The notes below the pieces were generated by a model that saw only the letters and a list, made by a program, of their open reading frames with translations, was not told the origin of the DNA and made no database searches. From Bryobacterales bacterium (GTDB lineage: Bacteria > Acidobacteriota > Terriglobia > Bryobacterales > Bryobacteraceae), in the NCBI GenBank assembly GCA_020846745.1, contig JADLDI010000099.1:94715-158714 (forward strand): a stretch of 64,000 nucleotides of DNA, in the 5' to 3' direction. Shown here piece after piece: positions 7,973 through 16,273 of the stretch (within the stretch, counting starts at the first letter, position 1; each line of letters opens with the position of its first letter). The position numbers were made by a program, and so were the translations under genes.

Positions 7973-10447
7973 TTACTCCCGGGTGATAAATTCGTCAAGG
8001 TTCAATAAGACACGGCTGACGCCGAGCCAGGCGCCGAAGTCGGATTTCTCTTGTTCGAAGATTTGCGCCTGCTTGTCCTGGAACTGAGCGAGGCGCTGGC
8101 GTTCGCGGTCGCTCGGGTCGCGCGACAGGGCGAGGCGGAAGGCGTAATTCATGCGGTCGGACAGGTCGCCTTGCGATTCCTTCTCCAAGCGCCACGCCAT
8201 GGCTTTGGCGGCTTCGAAAAAGACCTCGTCATTCAGAAGGTTCAGGGCCTGCAGCGCGGTGTTGGAACGGGCGCGGCGGGTGCAGGCCACGTTCGAATCG
8301 GGCGCGTCGAACGACATCAACATCGGATAGGGGGTCGTTCGCTGAAAGTGGACGTACAGGCCGCGGCGGTAACGGTCTTTGCCGCTATCGGTGTTCCATT
8401 TGATACCGCCGTAGCCTAACTCGGCCACACCTGCCGGTTGCGGCGGACGGACACTCTTTCCGCCAATGTCGGTGTTCAGCAAGCCGCTGACATAAAGGGC
8501 GCTGTCGCGGACTAACTCGGCGGGCAGCCGCAGGCGCGACTGGCGGGCCAGCAGGGTGTTTTCAGGGTCTTTGGCGTCGATCTCCGGCCGGGCTTTGGAG
8601 CTTTGCCGGTAGGCGGCAGACATGACGATCGACTTATGCAGCGCCTTGATGCTCCAGCCGTTAGTCATGAACTGTGTGGCCAGGTAATCGAGTAACTCCG
8701 GGTTGGTGGGCTGTTCGCCCGTCTTGCCGAAGTCTTCGTTGGTCTTGACCAGGCCGCGGCCGAAGAACTCGTGCCACATGCGATTGACGAAGACACGGGC
8801 GGTAAGCGGGTTTTCGGGCGACACCAGCCAGCGGGCCAGGTGCAGCCGGTTGGGCTTGCCGTCTACCTTCAACGCAGGCAGAAACTGCGGAGTGTTGGGT
8901 TCGACCGGAATGCCGTTCTGGTTCCAGTTGCCGCGAATGTGGATAGTGGTCTGCTTCGGCTTGGGATCGTTCACCAGAACATAGGCTTGGGTGAACGGCG
9001 GCAGAGTCTTATCTAACTCGTCGAGTTTCTTGCGGAGTTCTTTCAGACGGTCGATCTTTGCCTTATCCATGCCGACGGCGGTGAAGTTACGGTGCACAAA
9101 GTAGTCGGTAAGTCGCTTCTGGTCGCGCGGGGTGCGTTTCTCGGCCGGCGTCATCAAGGTGCGCACGGCATGGTCGAACATCGCTTTCATCGAGGTGAGG
9201 GCGAAGTCCCATTCGGGCACCTTGCCGGGGTCGGTGATGGCGACGCGCATATGCCCTTCCCACACCGGCATCAGCGTGGGCACCTCATACTCTTCGAGCA
9301 ACTTGGCGCGTTTCTTCTCGTACTCGGGCAGCGCCGCGAGATAAGGGCCTAACTCACCAGCCACAGGGGCGTCGATTTCCTGCTCTTCGGCCTGTTCGAA
9401 GAAAGCGAACAGGGAGTAATAATCCTTCTGGGTGATCGGATCGTACTTATGGTTGTGGCACTGGGAACAACCCATCGTAAGGCCGAGATAGACGGTGGAT
9501 ACGGTGTTCACGCGATTCACGAGTTGCTCAAAGCGTGCTTCATCGCGATCGACCCCGGCTTCGCGGTTCGTCAGAGTCTGCCGCAGGAAACCCGTCGCGA
9601 CCATCTGCTCGGTGGTCGGCTTCGGCAGCAGGTCGCCGGCGATCTGTTCGACGGTGAACTGGTCGAACGGCATGTCGTTGTTAAATGCGTTGATCACCCA
9701 GTTGCGATACCGCCAGGCCCAGGGTCGCGGCAGGTCCTTCTCATAGCCGTCGGAATCGGCGTAGTGAGCAAGGTCGAGCCAGTGTCGTGCCCATCGTTCG
9801 CCGTAGTGTGGAGATTGCAGCAGGCGCTCCACCTGGCGCTCGTAGGCGTCGGCACGGGTGTCTCGCAGAAAAGCTTCGAGTTCGGACGGGGTGGGAGGCA
9901 AACCGGTGAGATCCAACGACAGGCGGCGGAGGAGAGTGGTCTTGCTCGCTTCAGCCGACGGAGTGATGGACTCTTTTTCGAGGCGGGCCAGCACGAAGCG
10001 ATCGAGCGGAGAGCGCACCCAGGATTCGTTCTTCACCGGCGGCAGCGCTGCCTTGGCGATGCGTTGGAAGGACCAGAACGTGGGCGCCGCGGCGGCGGAC
10101 GACGGCTTGCCTGTCGTGGGCCACGATGCGCCGGCGTCGATCCAGGACTTGATGGTGGCGATCTCCGAATCGCTTAGGCGAGCGCCGGCGGGCGGCATCT
10201 TAAAACCGTCTTTGGTGCTCGCGATGCGGTCAACCAGTTTGCTTTCGGCGGACTTTCCCTTGACGATAGCGACACCGGAGTAGCCGCCTTTGAGTGCGGC
10301 GTCGCCGTCGTCGAGCCGCAACCCGTTCATTTGATTTGCTACGCTATGGCAGGCGTAACATTTCTTCTGAAAAATGGTTTTGACTTCAGGCGGCTGCGCC
10401 AATGCGAAACTGGACACGAATAGCGCAAGGTAGGTGAAACGATTCAT
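7973..10447 (-). CDS. PSD1/DUF1549-DUF1553 cytochrome-c-domain protein
   Basis: This 824-residue exported protein begins with the leader MNRFTYLALFVSSFALA; the start at 10447 is chosen for that reason, since the longer frame runs into the opposite gene. A haem-binding CYACH motif sits at residues 30-34 in a PSCyt1 domain. DUF1549 follows (PLDRFVLARLEKE, WARHWLDLAHYADSDGYEKD, SQCHNHKYDP), and then DUF1553 (LARWLVSPENPLTARVFVNRMW, and ATGFLRQTLTNR earlier). The protein is probably a periplasmic haem protein partnering the DUF1501 product encoded 5 bp downstream. The biochemical function of the pair is unknown. Its start lies only 24 bp from the divergent glycosidase-like gene, so the promoters must overlap coding sequence. 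Confidence 0.88.
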   Translation of the reverse strand: MNRFTYLALFVSSFALAQPPEVKTIFQKKCYACHSVANQMNGLRLDDGDAALKGGYSGVAIVKGKSAESKLVDRIASTKDGFKMPPAGARLSDSEIATIKSWIDAGASWPTTGKPSSAAAAPTFWSFQRIAKAALPPVKNESWVRSPLDRFVLARLEKESITPSAEASKTTLLRRLSLDLTGLPPTPSELEAFLRDTRADAYERQVERLLQSPHYGERWARHWLDLAHYADSDGYEKDLPRPWAWRYRNWVINAFNNDMPFDQFTVEQIAGDLLPKPTTEQMVATGFLRQTLTNREAGVDRDEARFEQLVNRVNTVSTVYLGLTMGCSQCHNHKYDPITQKDYYSLFAFFEQAEEQEIDAPVAGELGPYLAALPEYEKKRAKLLEEYEVPTLMPVWEGHMRVAITDPGKVPEWDFALTSMKAMFDHAVRTLMTPAEKRTPRDQKRLTDYFVHRNFTAVGMDKAKIDRLKELRKKLDELDKTLPPFTQAYVLVNDPKPKQTTIHIRGNWNQNGIPVEPNTPQFLPALKVDGKPNRLHLARWLVSPENPLTARVFVNRMWHEFFGRGLVKTNEDFGKTGEQPTNPELLDYLATQFMTNGWSIKALHKSIVMSAAYRQSSKARPEIDAKDPENTLLARQSRLRLPAELVRDSALYVSGLLNTDIGGKSVRPPQPAGVAELGYGGIKWNTDSGKDRYRRGLYVHFQRTTPYPMLMSFDAPDSNVACTRRARSNTALQALNLLNDEVFFEAAKAMAWRLEKESQGDLSDRMNYAFRLALSRDPSDRERQRLAQFQDKQAQIFEQEKSDFGAWLGVSRVLLNLDEFITRE

Positions 10448-10471
10448 CGCTTTCCGACTTCTAGTATAGAC

Positions 10472-12598
10472 GTGAGCGCTCATTTGCACCGGCTCATCGT
10501 GGTGCTGCTTTTCGCCATTCCCGCCTTCGCAAATGTGGTCTGGAACACCCCCAGTACGGATTCGTCGGGCTCCATGCCGCTTGGCAACGGCGATATCGGC
10601 GTGAACGTCTGGTTCGAGCCTTCGGGCGACCTTCTCCTTTATATCTCCAAGACCGACGCCTGGGACGAGAACGGGCGGCTGGTGAAGTTGGGCCGTGTGC
10701 GTGTGTCGGCGTGGCCGAAGCAGACGGGCGCGGGCAAAGCGTTCCGGCAGGAACTCAAGCACGAGTCTGGTGAGATTACCGTGGACCAGGGCGGCCTGCA
10801 CTGGCGCATCTGGGTGGACGCGAACAACCCGGTGGTTCGGATTCAGACCACCAGTCCGCAGCCCGTGGTGCTGACGCCGCGCCTCGAGGTGTGGCGCAAC
10901 CAGCGGCGAACGCTGGGTCCACAGGAAGCGGTCAGCGCTTACGGGATGGATGGCGGTCCGGAACCGATCGTTGTGGAACCGGACACGGTGCTGCCGGAAA
11001 AGCACGGCAAGCTCGTGTGGTATCACCGCAACCCCAAGTCGATCTTCCCGTTCACGCTGCGCCACCAAGGGCTGGCGACGCTGGTGGGGAAGGTAAACGA
11101 TCCGCTGATCGGCAGAACTTTCGGCGGGGCCGTGACGTGGGGAGCGAACATTGTCTCAATCCACGCGGTGACGGCGCAGACCGCCACCCCCGACGATTGG
11201 CTCCGCTACCTGGATCAGACTATCGAGCACACGGAAGCCACTCCGGTCGACCGCGCCTATGCCGCGCATCAAAAATGGTGGGCCGATTTCTGGAACCGCA
11301 GCTGGATCCGCATATCGGGTTCGGCGTCGGCAGAGACGGTGAACCAAGGGTATGCGCTCCAGCGGTTCATGAACGCGGCTGCCGGGCGCGGCGCGTATCC
11401 GATCAAGTTCAACGGGTCGATTTTCAACGTGGATGCACGCGAACCCAAAGAGCACTTCGATGCGGATTACCGCCGGTGGGGCGGCCCCTACTGGTTTCAA
11501 AACACGCGGTTGCCGTATTGGGGCATGCTGGCGGCGGGCGACTTCGATTTGATGCGGCCGTTGTTTAAAATGTACACCGACGCGCTGATGCTGTCGCGCG
11601 TCAGGACGAAGGTATACTTCCAGCACGAAGGCGCATTCTTCCCGGAGACGATGTATTTCTGGGGCGCTTATGCCAACTCGAACTATGGGTGGAACCGCGA
11701 AGGTAAGGACCCTAACTGGATCGAGAACACTTACATCCGGTATCACTACAACAGCGGGCTCGAGTTAGTGGCGATGATGCACGACTACTGGCTGCACACG
11801 GCCGACCAGGAGTTTCGAGAAAAGACGATGCTGCCCATCGCTAGGGATGTGGTACGGTTCTTCGATAATCATTACCTGCTTGACGATGAACAGGTGCTGC
11901 GAATGGAACCTTCGCAGGCGCTGGAGACTTACCAGAAGACGGTGAACCCGATGCCGGACGTGGCCGGACTGCATTGGGTGATCAGCCGGTTGCGAGATAG
12001 TAACTTCTATGAATTCCGGCGGCAGTTACCCGCCCTGCCCATCAAAAACGGCATTTTGCAGCCCGCGGTCAAGGTGCTCGAAGAGCCGAAGAACTCAGAG
12101 AATCCCGAGTTGTACGCTGTGTTCCCGTTCCGGTTGATTGGCGTTGGCAAGCCGTCGCTTGAACTCGGGCAAAAGACGTACTTTATGCGGCGAGTGAAGG
12201 ACGACGTGGGCGGCTGGCGGCAGGACCCGATCGATGCCGCCTATCTTGGGCTGACCGCCGAAGCTCGCCAGTATGTCGAGCGTAACTTCGCCAAACATCA
12301 CGCGGGCAGCCGGTTTCCGGCGTTTTGGGGGCCGAACTTCGACTGGATACCCGACCAGGACCACGGCAATGCCAACATGATCGCGCTGCAACGCATGCTG
12401 CTGCAGGCCGACGACCCGAGCAAAATCTACCTGTTACCGGCTTGGCCCCGCGAGTGGGATGTCGATTTCAAGTTACACGCTCCGGGTGGCATTGTGATTC
12501 ATGGCGTCTGGCGCCAGGGCGAGATGAAGCAGTTAGATGTTACCCCAACTACGGCGCGCAAGGCGATCGTGCTGCCTGGGGGAGTGCAGCAGCCTTAG
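10472..12598 (+). CDS. DUF5703-type exported glycoside-hydrolase-like protein
   Basis: This 708-residue protein uses a GTG start and a signal peptide (HRLIVVLLFAIPAFA). The mature N-terminus NVVWNTPSTDSSGSMPLGNGDIGVNVW is typical of DUF5703 proteins and related to the N-terminal beta domain of GH95-like enzymes. The middle and C-terminal parts (RWGGPYWFQNTRLPYWGMLAAGDFDLM, FYEFRRQLPALP, YLLPAWPREWDVDFKLHAPGG) look like an (alpha/alpha) toroid plus a beta cap. Enzymes of this shape hydrolyse exo-glycosidic bonds such as alpha-fucosides; the substrate here is not known. It is divergent from the PSD1/DUF1501 pair and may belong to the same polymer-use locus. Confidence 0.75.
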   Translation: MSAHLHRLIVVLLFAIPAFANVVWNTPSTDSSGSMPLGNGDIGVNVWFEPSGDLLLYISKTDAWDENGRLVKLGRVRVSAWPKQTGAGKAFRQELKHESGEITVDQGGLHWRIWVDANNPVVRIQTTSPQPVVLTPRLEVWRNQRRTLGPQEAVSAYGMDGGPEPIVVEPDTVLPEKHGKLVWYHRNPKSIFPFTLRHQGLATLVGKVNDPLIGRTFGGAVTWGANIVSIHAVTAQTATPDDWLRYLDQTIEHTEATPVDRAYAAHQKWWADFWNRSWIRISGSASAETVNQGYALQRFMNAAAGRGAYPIKFNGSIFNVDAREPKEHFDADYRRWGGPYWFQNTRLPYWGMLAAGDFDLMRPLFKMYTDALMLSRVRTKVYFQHEGAFFPETMYFWGAYANSNYGWNREGKDPNWIENTYIRYHYNSGLELVAMMHDYWLHTADQEFREKTMLPIARDVVRFFDNHYLLDDEQVLRMEPSQALETYQKTVNPMPDVAGLHWVISRLRDSNFYEFRRQLPALPIKNGILQPAVKVLEEPKNSENPELYAVFPFRLIGVGKPSLELGQKTYFMRRVKDDVGGWRQDPIDAAYLGLTAEARQYVERNFAKHHAGSRFPAFWGPNFDWIPDQDHGNANMIALQRMLLQADDPSKIYLLPAWPREWDVDFKLHAPGGIVIHGVWRQGEMKQLDVTPTTARKAIVLPGGVQQP

Positions 12599-12687
12599 TC
12601 TGTTATGAGTAGGATTCCGCCTCGGCCATTCTAGCCCGATCGCCTCCACCATCGCTTCCAACCGCCGCCGCCCGAAACAGAAACGGA

Positions 12688-12712
12688 GCGGGAGCGTCAG
12701 CGATCCGGCCGG
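12688..12712. repeat. Dispersed repeat family R4, copy 1
   Basis: The 25-bp stretch beginning GCGGGAGCGTCAGCGA and ending CCGGCCGG matches the reverse complement of 63871-63895 at 24 of 25 bases. It lies in the convergent gap between the DUF5703 gene and the UvrC-like gene. Confidence 0.7.
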
Positions 12713-12720
12713 CGCCCCCC

Positions 12721-12757
12721 CTAACTTCTAACTCCAGACTCCTGACTCCTGACTTCC
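12721..12757 (-). repeat. Degenerate heptanucleotide tandem repeat (GGAGTYA-like)
   Basis: Read on the minus strand this is about five units of a 7-mer (variants AGGAGTC, TGGAGTT, AGAAGTT). It is the same unit as the perfect array at 44104-44138. It sits in the 198-bp gap between convergent genes and codes for nothing recognisable. Confidence 0.7.
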
Positions 12758-12796
12758 ATGCAAACAGCCCGGAACATCCAGCCAGCCCACCCCCAA

Positions 12797-13891
12797 CTAA
12801 CTGGAAGACCGACCAGCGCGCACGGTGCGGTGGATCGCATTGACAAGCTTCCGGTAAGCGACATCGGGCCACTCGTCAATCCCGAGCCACTCCCCGTCGC
12901 GCCAGCTCGAGTAAAACCACTTGGCGAGCAGCGCCAGATGGTCGTGGCGTTCGGTCAACGTCAGCTTCCTCGCCGCAATGCTGCCGGCGATCTCGCGCAA
13001 TCGCGTGTCGAGCGACAGCGGTTTACTGCCGACAGGTGCGACAGAAAACAGGTGTGGCTCCGCCCACGCGCCTTCCCGCATAAACCAGAGCAGCACCGAT
13101 TCCGGCTCCACAGACCGTGTCACCGCCACCCCATGCAGCAGGCTGATGTCGCGCGCCAGGTCGCCTGAGACCTTCACGATCGATTGAATTCTTTCCAGCC
13201 GTGCATGTTGCGCCGCGGCTTCTTCGAAGTTCAGCTCCTCCGACGCACGGTCACGCGCCAGTGCTGTCGCGTCCAGCAGTTTCTCGCCGCGATGCGACAG
13301 GAACTCCGCCACCCGTCCGGCTTCAGACGCATACTCCTCGGCGGTCACCTCATCCTGGCACGGCCTCAGGCATTTCAGCATTTCGCCGTAGATGCAGCCG
13401 GGATGTTCGGGCGAAGGCATCAGGTCTTCCTGGCAACGGCGCAGTTGGAACAGGTCGAGGAACGCGCCTTCAAACTGGTCGGCCCGGGCGCGCGATTGAA
13501 AAGGTCCGTACGTAACGCCGCGCGATCCGGACAATCGGGTGGTCACCTGCGTTCGCGGAAACTGGTTCGCAAGCAACAGCCGCACATACGATGGCTTGGG
13601 CAATCGCAAGATCCGGTCATACTCGTCCGGAAAGTGCGTCCGCGCCAGCGTGTACGATAGCTGCCATTGTTCCAGGTGCGATGCCGTCAGCCAGTAGTCC
13701 ACGCGTTCGGCGATTTCCGCCAGTTTCCAGCGCTCGAATAGACGTGAAATGCGCCGCCGCAAGACGTTAGTGCGGCCCAGGTGCGGCCGGCCTTCTTTCG
13801 GATGAACCAGGTAAACGGCCTGCGCTTGGGGCAGCGCGGCAAGCGCCTCCGCGAACCCGTCACCGCACCGGATCGTTAGCGGCGGAACCAT
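12797..13891 (-). CDS. UvrC-like protein: degenerate GIY-YIG, Cys motif and UVR domain, no RNase H-like half
   Basis: This 364-residue protein resembles the N-terminal half of excinuclease UvrC. A GIY-YIG-like region occupies about residues 20-100, but the signature reads AVYLV...HLGRTNVLRRRIS rather than GIY...YIG. The conserved UvrC cysteine cluster is present (GCIYGEMLKCLRPCQDEVT), and so is a UVR helix pair (ASEELNFEEAAAQHARLERI). UvrC proper is about 600 residues and carries a second, RNase H-like nuclease and a helix-hairpin-helix tail; both are missing. It may be a Cho-like single-incision nuclease or a repair accessory. The gene overlaps the upstream aldo/keto reductase by 16 bp. Confidence 0.75.
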   Translation of the reverse strand: MVPPLTIRCGDGFAEALAALPQAQAVYLVHPKEGRPHLGRTNVLRRRISRLFERWKLAEIAERVDYWLTASHLEQWQLSYTLARTHFPDEYDRILRLPKPSYVRLLLANQFPRTQVTTRLSGSRGVTYGPFQSRARADQFEGAFLDLFQLRRCQEDLMPSPEHPGCIYGEMLKCLRPCQDEVTAEEYASEAGRVAEFLSHRGEKLLDATALARDRASEELNFEEAAAQHARLERIQSIVKVSGDLARDISLLHGVAVTRSVEPESVLLWFMREGAWAEPHLFSVAPVGSKPLSLDTRLREIAGSIAARKLTLTERHDHLALLAKWFYSSWRDGEWLGIDEWPDVAYRKLVNAIHRTVRAGRSSS

Positions 13892-14880
13892 CGCGACAGG
13901 TCGGCCGGCGGGTGGTTGGCGATCGCCATGTTGCTTCTCACGTGGGCGGCATTGCTCATCCCCACCAGCGCGGTTGCAATGCCCGGCGCCGAGCGTGTGA
14001 ACTGGATCGATCGCAAGGCATCGGAGGGCAACCCGGGCAGCGCTTCGGCCACTTGATCGGGCAGGTTTTCCGCAAGCCGCGATTGCAGCAATGACGCCGA
14101 CGCGATCACTGTGATGCCGCTTTCGGCGGCCAGTTGCAGCACAGACAATCCATCTTCGCGGTCGATTGTCAGCGCTTCCATCATCGCCAGATTAAACGGC
14201 AGTTGGATAAAGCGGAACCGGTGATCGCGGCCGCCCACCTCTTCGGCCAAACTCACGATGCGCCGCAGCGGCAACCCTTCGTCGGCGGTCTTGGTGCGGA
14301 ATCCGTTCCAGGTGGCCATGCCGTACCAGCGAATCTTGCCGTCGGCCGCGCAGTGTTCCAGGCATTCAAACGCCGTCCGTGTCCGCCGCAGAAACTCCTC
14401 GATGTTCACGTACTGCAGTTGCGTCTCGGGATTGTGCAGGTAGAAGACGTCGATGGCGTCCACGCCGAGGTTCGCCAGGCTGCGGCCGAGTTGATCTTCC
14501 AAAAACGCGGGGGCCATGGAATGCATCCGCCCCACAATGTCGGCGGCGCCCATCTTATTCACCGGAATCGCGTTGGGCACCAGATAACCGGCCTTCGTCG
14601 AGAGCACATACTCTTCGCGTGGCGTTGGGGTGTGCCGCAGGGCCCGGCCGATATCAAGTTCCGATTCCTGGTTGCGATAGTTGAGCGACGTGTCGATGAA
14701 GTTGATACCCGATGAGAGCGCCTCTAGAATTGCGTCCGTATAAGCGGTGTCGCCCAGATAGGTGCCGATGCCGAGCGATGAAACAGTCAGGCCTTGCGCT
14801 GTCCGGTAGAACCGGTTGGCTGAAAACTGTGAAAACCGGGATGCGTAACGCGCGGTCCCTTCCGGCGTGGCAAACGACAT
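13876..14880 (-). CDS. Aldo/keto reductase family oxidoreductase
   Basis: This 334-residue protein has the aldo/keto reductase TIM barrel. The catalytic tetrad can be read: Asp63 and Tyr68 in INFIDTSLNYRNQE, Lys96 in LSTKAGYL and His149 in DVFYLHNPETQ. The N-terminus (LGIGTYLGDT) and the spacing are closest to L-galactose/D-threo-aldose dehydrogenase-like members. The C-terminal NADPH site is present (RSIQFTRSAPGIATALVGMSNAAHVRSN). The substrate is unknown. It precedes and overlaps the UvrC-like gene, which suggests one transcript. Confidence 0.88.
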   Translation of the reverse strand: MSFATPEGTARYASRFSQFSANRFYRTAQGLTVSSLGIGTYLGDTAYTDAILEALSSGINFIDTSLNYRNQESELDIGRALRHTPTPREEYVLSTKAGYLVPNAIPVNKMGAADIVGRMHSMAPAFLEDQLGRSLANLGVDAIDVFYLHNPETQLQYVNIEEFLRRTRTAFECLEHCAADGKIRWYGMATWNGFRTKTADEGLPLRRIVSLAEEVGGRDHRFRFIQLPFNLAMMEALTIDREDGLSVLQLAAESGITVIASASLLQSRLAENLPDQVAEALPGLPSDALRSIQFTRSAPGIATALVGMSNAAHVRSNMAIANHPPADLSRWFRR

Positions 14881-14910
14881 TTCTACGATTGTACTGGGTG
14901 GTGCCGTTCG

Positions 14911-15966
14911 CTACTGCGCAATCTCGAACGGGATGGTGACGGACTCGCCCACCGGAGCTTGAGCAGCCTCCCCCGCGCGCTCCGCATCGGCGGCTCGGCC
15001 GATCTTATTGCCCGCCAGGTCTTCCAGCGTCGACAGGACCTCTAATGTGTACTTGCCCGGTTGCCAGGCGACGTCAGGAGAAAAGATCCAGCGCTTCTCT
15101 TCATTATCGAGCGAAACCTTACCGCGAACCGGCTTGCCCGCGGGGTCCACTACATCGATGAAGCGCAGCAAGAGAGCCGCGTCCAGACTTTCGGGGAAGT
15201 CGATGACAAGGGTTGCCTGCGAGTTAGCCGCCGGCGGGACGACTTTCCACTGCTTGGGGTCGAGCGGCGTCCGGTCCGCCTCAACGGCTTTGAATTCTTT
15301 CGTGAAGCTCTGCTTCAGCGGCAATCCTTGCGCATCGCGCCATTCTTTATCGACTACCAGCTTATAAGCCTTCCCGGCTTTGAGCGGCAACGCGGCTTCG
15401 GCGTTCGGCGCAAACATCAGTGTCAGGCGCCGCGAGTCTCGGTCCCAAAGCTCTTCGTTAAGCGGAAGCCTCACCTCAGCCGAGCCCTCTTCGATCAAAT
15501 GGACCCGGCCGCGAGCTTCGCCCTTGCTCATCGGAGCCGAGAACTGGATATAGAACTTCAACTGGTTTTCGGGCAAAGCCGAGGCGGAAGGAAAGATTCG
15601 CTCCACCGAGGTCGTCGGCTGGATTACCGGCCGTGGAGCCGTGTAGCTGAACGCAGCCTTTTCCGAGAGCAGCGAGAAAACGGCGCGGTAGGTGACCTCC
15701 GGCGCAAGCGGGGCCTTCGGCCGGAACACCAGCGCCCCGCCATCCAGTTCATAGTCGCCCACCACCCGTTGTTGCGGCTGCCCCTCGACAAACAACTGGA
15801 ACATGGCCGCTAAGTTGGGGTTGTTCAGCCGCCGCAGGATCGTTGAGCCTTCCACGCGGAACTGCGGCGGTTCGCCCGTTACGCGAATCTGTACGCCAGG
15901 CGCCTGTTGCGCCCACCCCGGCACGACAGCCAGCGTGGCCAGCAGGAGTAAAGAACGGACGGTCAC
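14911..15966 (-). CDS. Exported protein with bacterial Ig-like (Big_5/SbsA-type) repeats
   Basis: This 351-residue protein has a signal peptide (SLLLLATLAVVPGWAQ). It contains repeated Ig-like beta-sandwich signatures of the Big_5 kind: LKFYIQFSAPMSKGEARGRVHL with SRRLTLMFAPNAEAALPLKAGKAYKL, and ATLVIDFPESLDAALL with KRWIFSPDVAWQPGKYTLEVLSTLEDLAGNKIG. These modules are structural or adhesive, so this is probably a cell-surface or periplasmic protein with no enzymatic role visible. It lies 30 bp upstream of the aldo/keto reductase on the same strand and may share its transcript. Confidence 0.6.
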   Translation of the reverse strand: MTVRSLLLLATLAVVPGWAQQAPGVQIRVTGEPPQFRVEGSTILRRLNNPNLAAMFQLFVEGQPQQRVVGDYELDGGALVFRPKAPLAPEVTYRAVFSLLSEKAAFSYTAPRPVIQPTTSVERIFPSASALPENQLKFYIQFSAPMSKGEARGRVHLIEEGSAEVRLPLNEELWDRDSRRLTLMFAPNAEAALPLKAGKAYKLVVDKEWRDAQGLPLKQSFTKEFKAVEADRTPLDPKQWKVVPPAANSQATLVIDFPESLDAALLLRFIDVVDPAGKPVRGKVSLDNEEKRWIFSPDVAWQPGKYTLEVLSTLEDLAGNKIGRAADAERAGEAAQAPVGESVTIPFEIAQ

Positions 15967-16273
15967 CTTACTAGCTTAGGCGCTTTGCAAACAAAAATTG
16001 AGGGAGGCTTCGCAGCGGTTCGAAGCCGCCCGCGAACAAAGAGAAAAACCCCATGAGTACGAAATAATTGCAGGCGGCGTCTCCTTCGCCACTTCTTTCA
16101 TTATTATCTACGCCTATTTTTCGCCAACCCTGAAAAAATCCATTCACAACTGATTCTAAAAACCTCGAATAAACTTTAAGTCCATAGCTGTCTTTCGCTT
16201 ATGGGCTATGTCGCCCCTCCCGATCCTTCTCCGCTGATGCGGGTTCCGGTCCACCTCGTGCTATTCCCGGGGC
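15967..16273. other. Intergenic region, divergent genes, locally AT-rich
   Basis: No gene is recognised here. The stretch is clearly richer in A/T than its surroundings (runs such as TTATTATTATCTACG and TCTAAAAACCTCGAATAAACTTT) and lies between two divergent starts, so it probably holds both promoters. A small hairpin, GGCTTCG at 16006-16012 paired with CGAAGCC at 16021-16027, lies on the leader side of the Ig-like gene. Confidence 0.5.

Noticed and set aside
8048..8250. Minus-strand small Arg/Pro-rich frames inside the PSD1 gene
   Set aside because: Out-of-frame products of a GC-rich gene.
15061..15813. 250-codon plus-strand frame opposite the Ig-like gene
   Set aside because: The minus-strand protein has a signal peptide and Ig-like repeats; the plus frame has neither.
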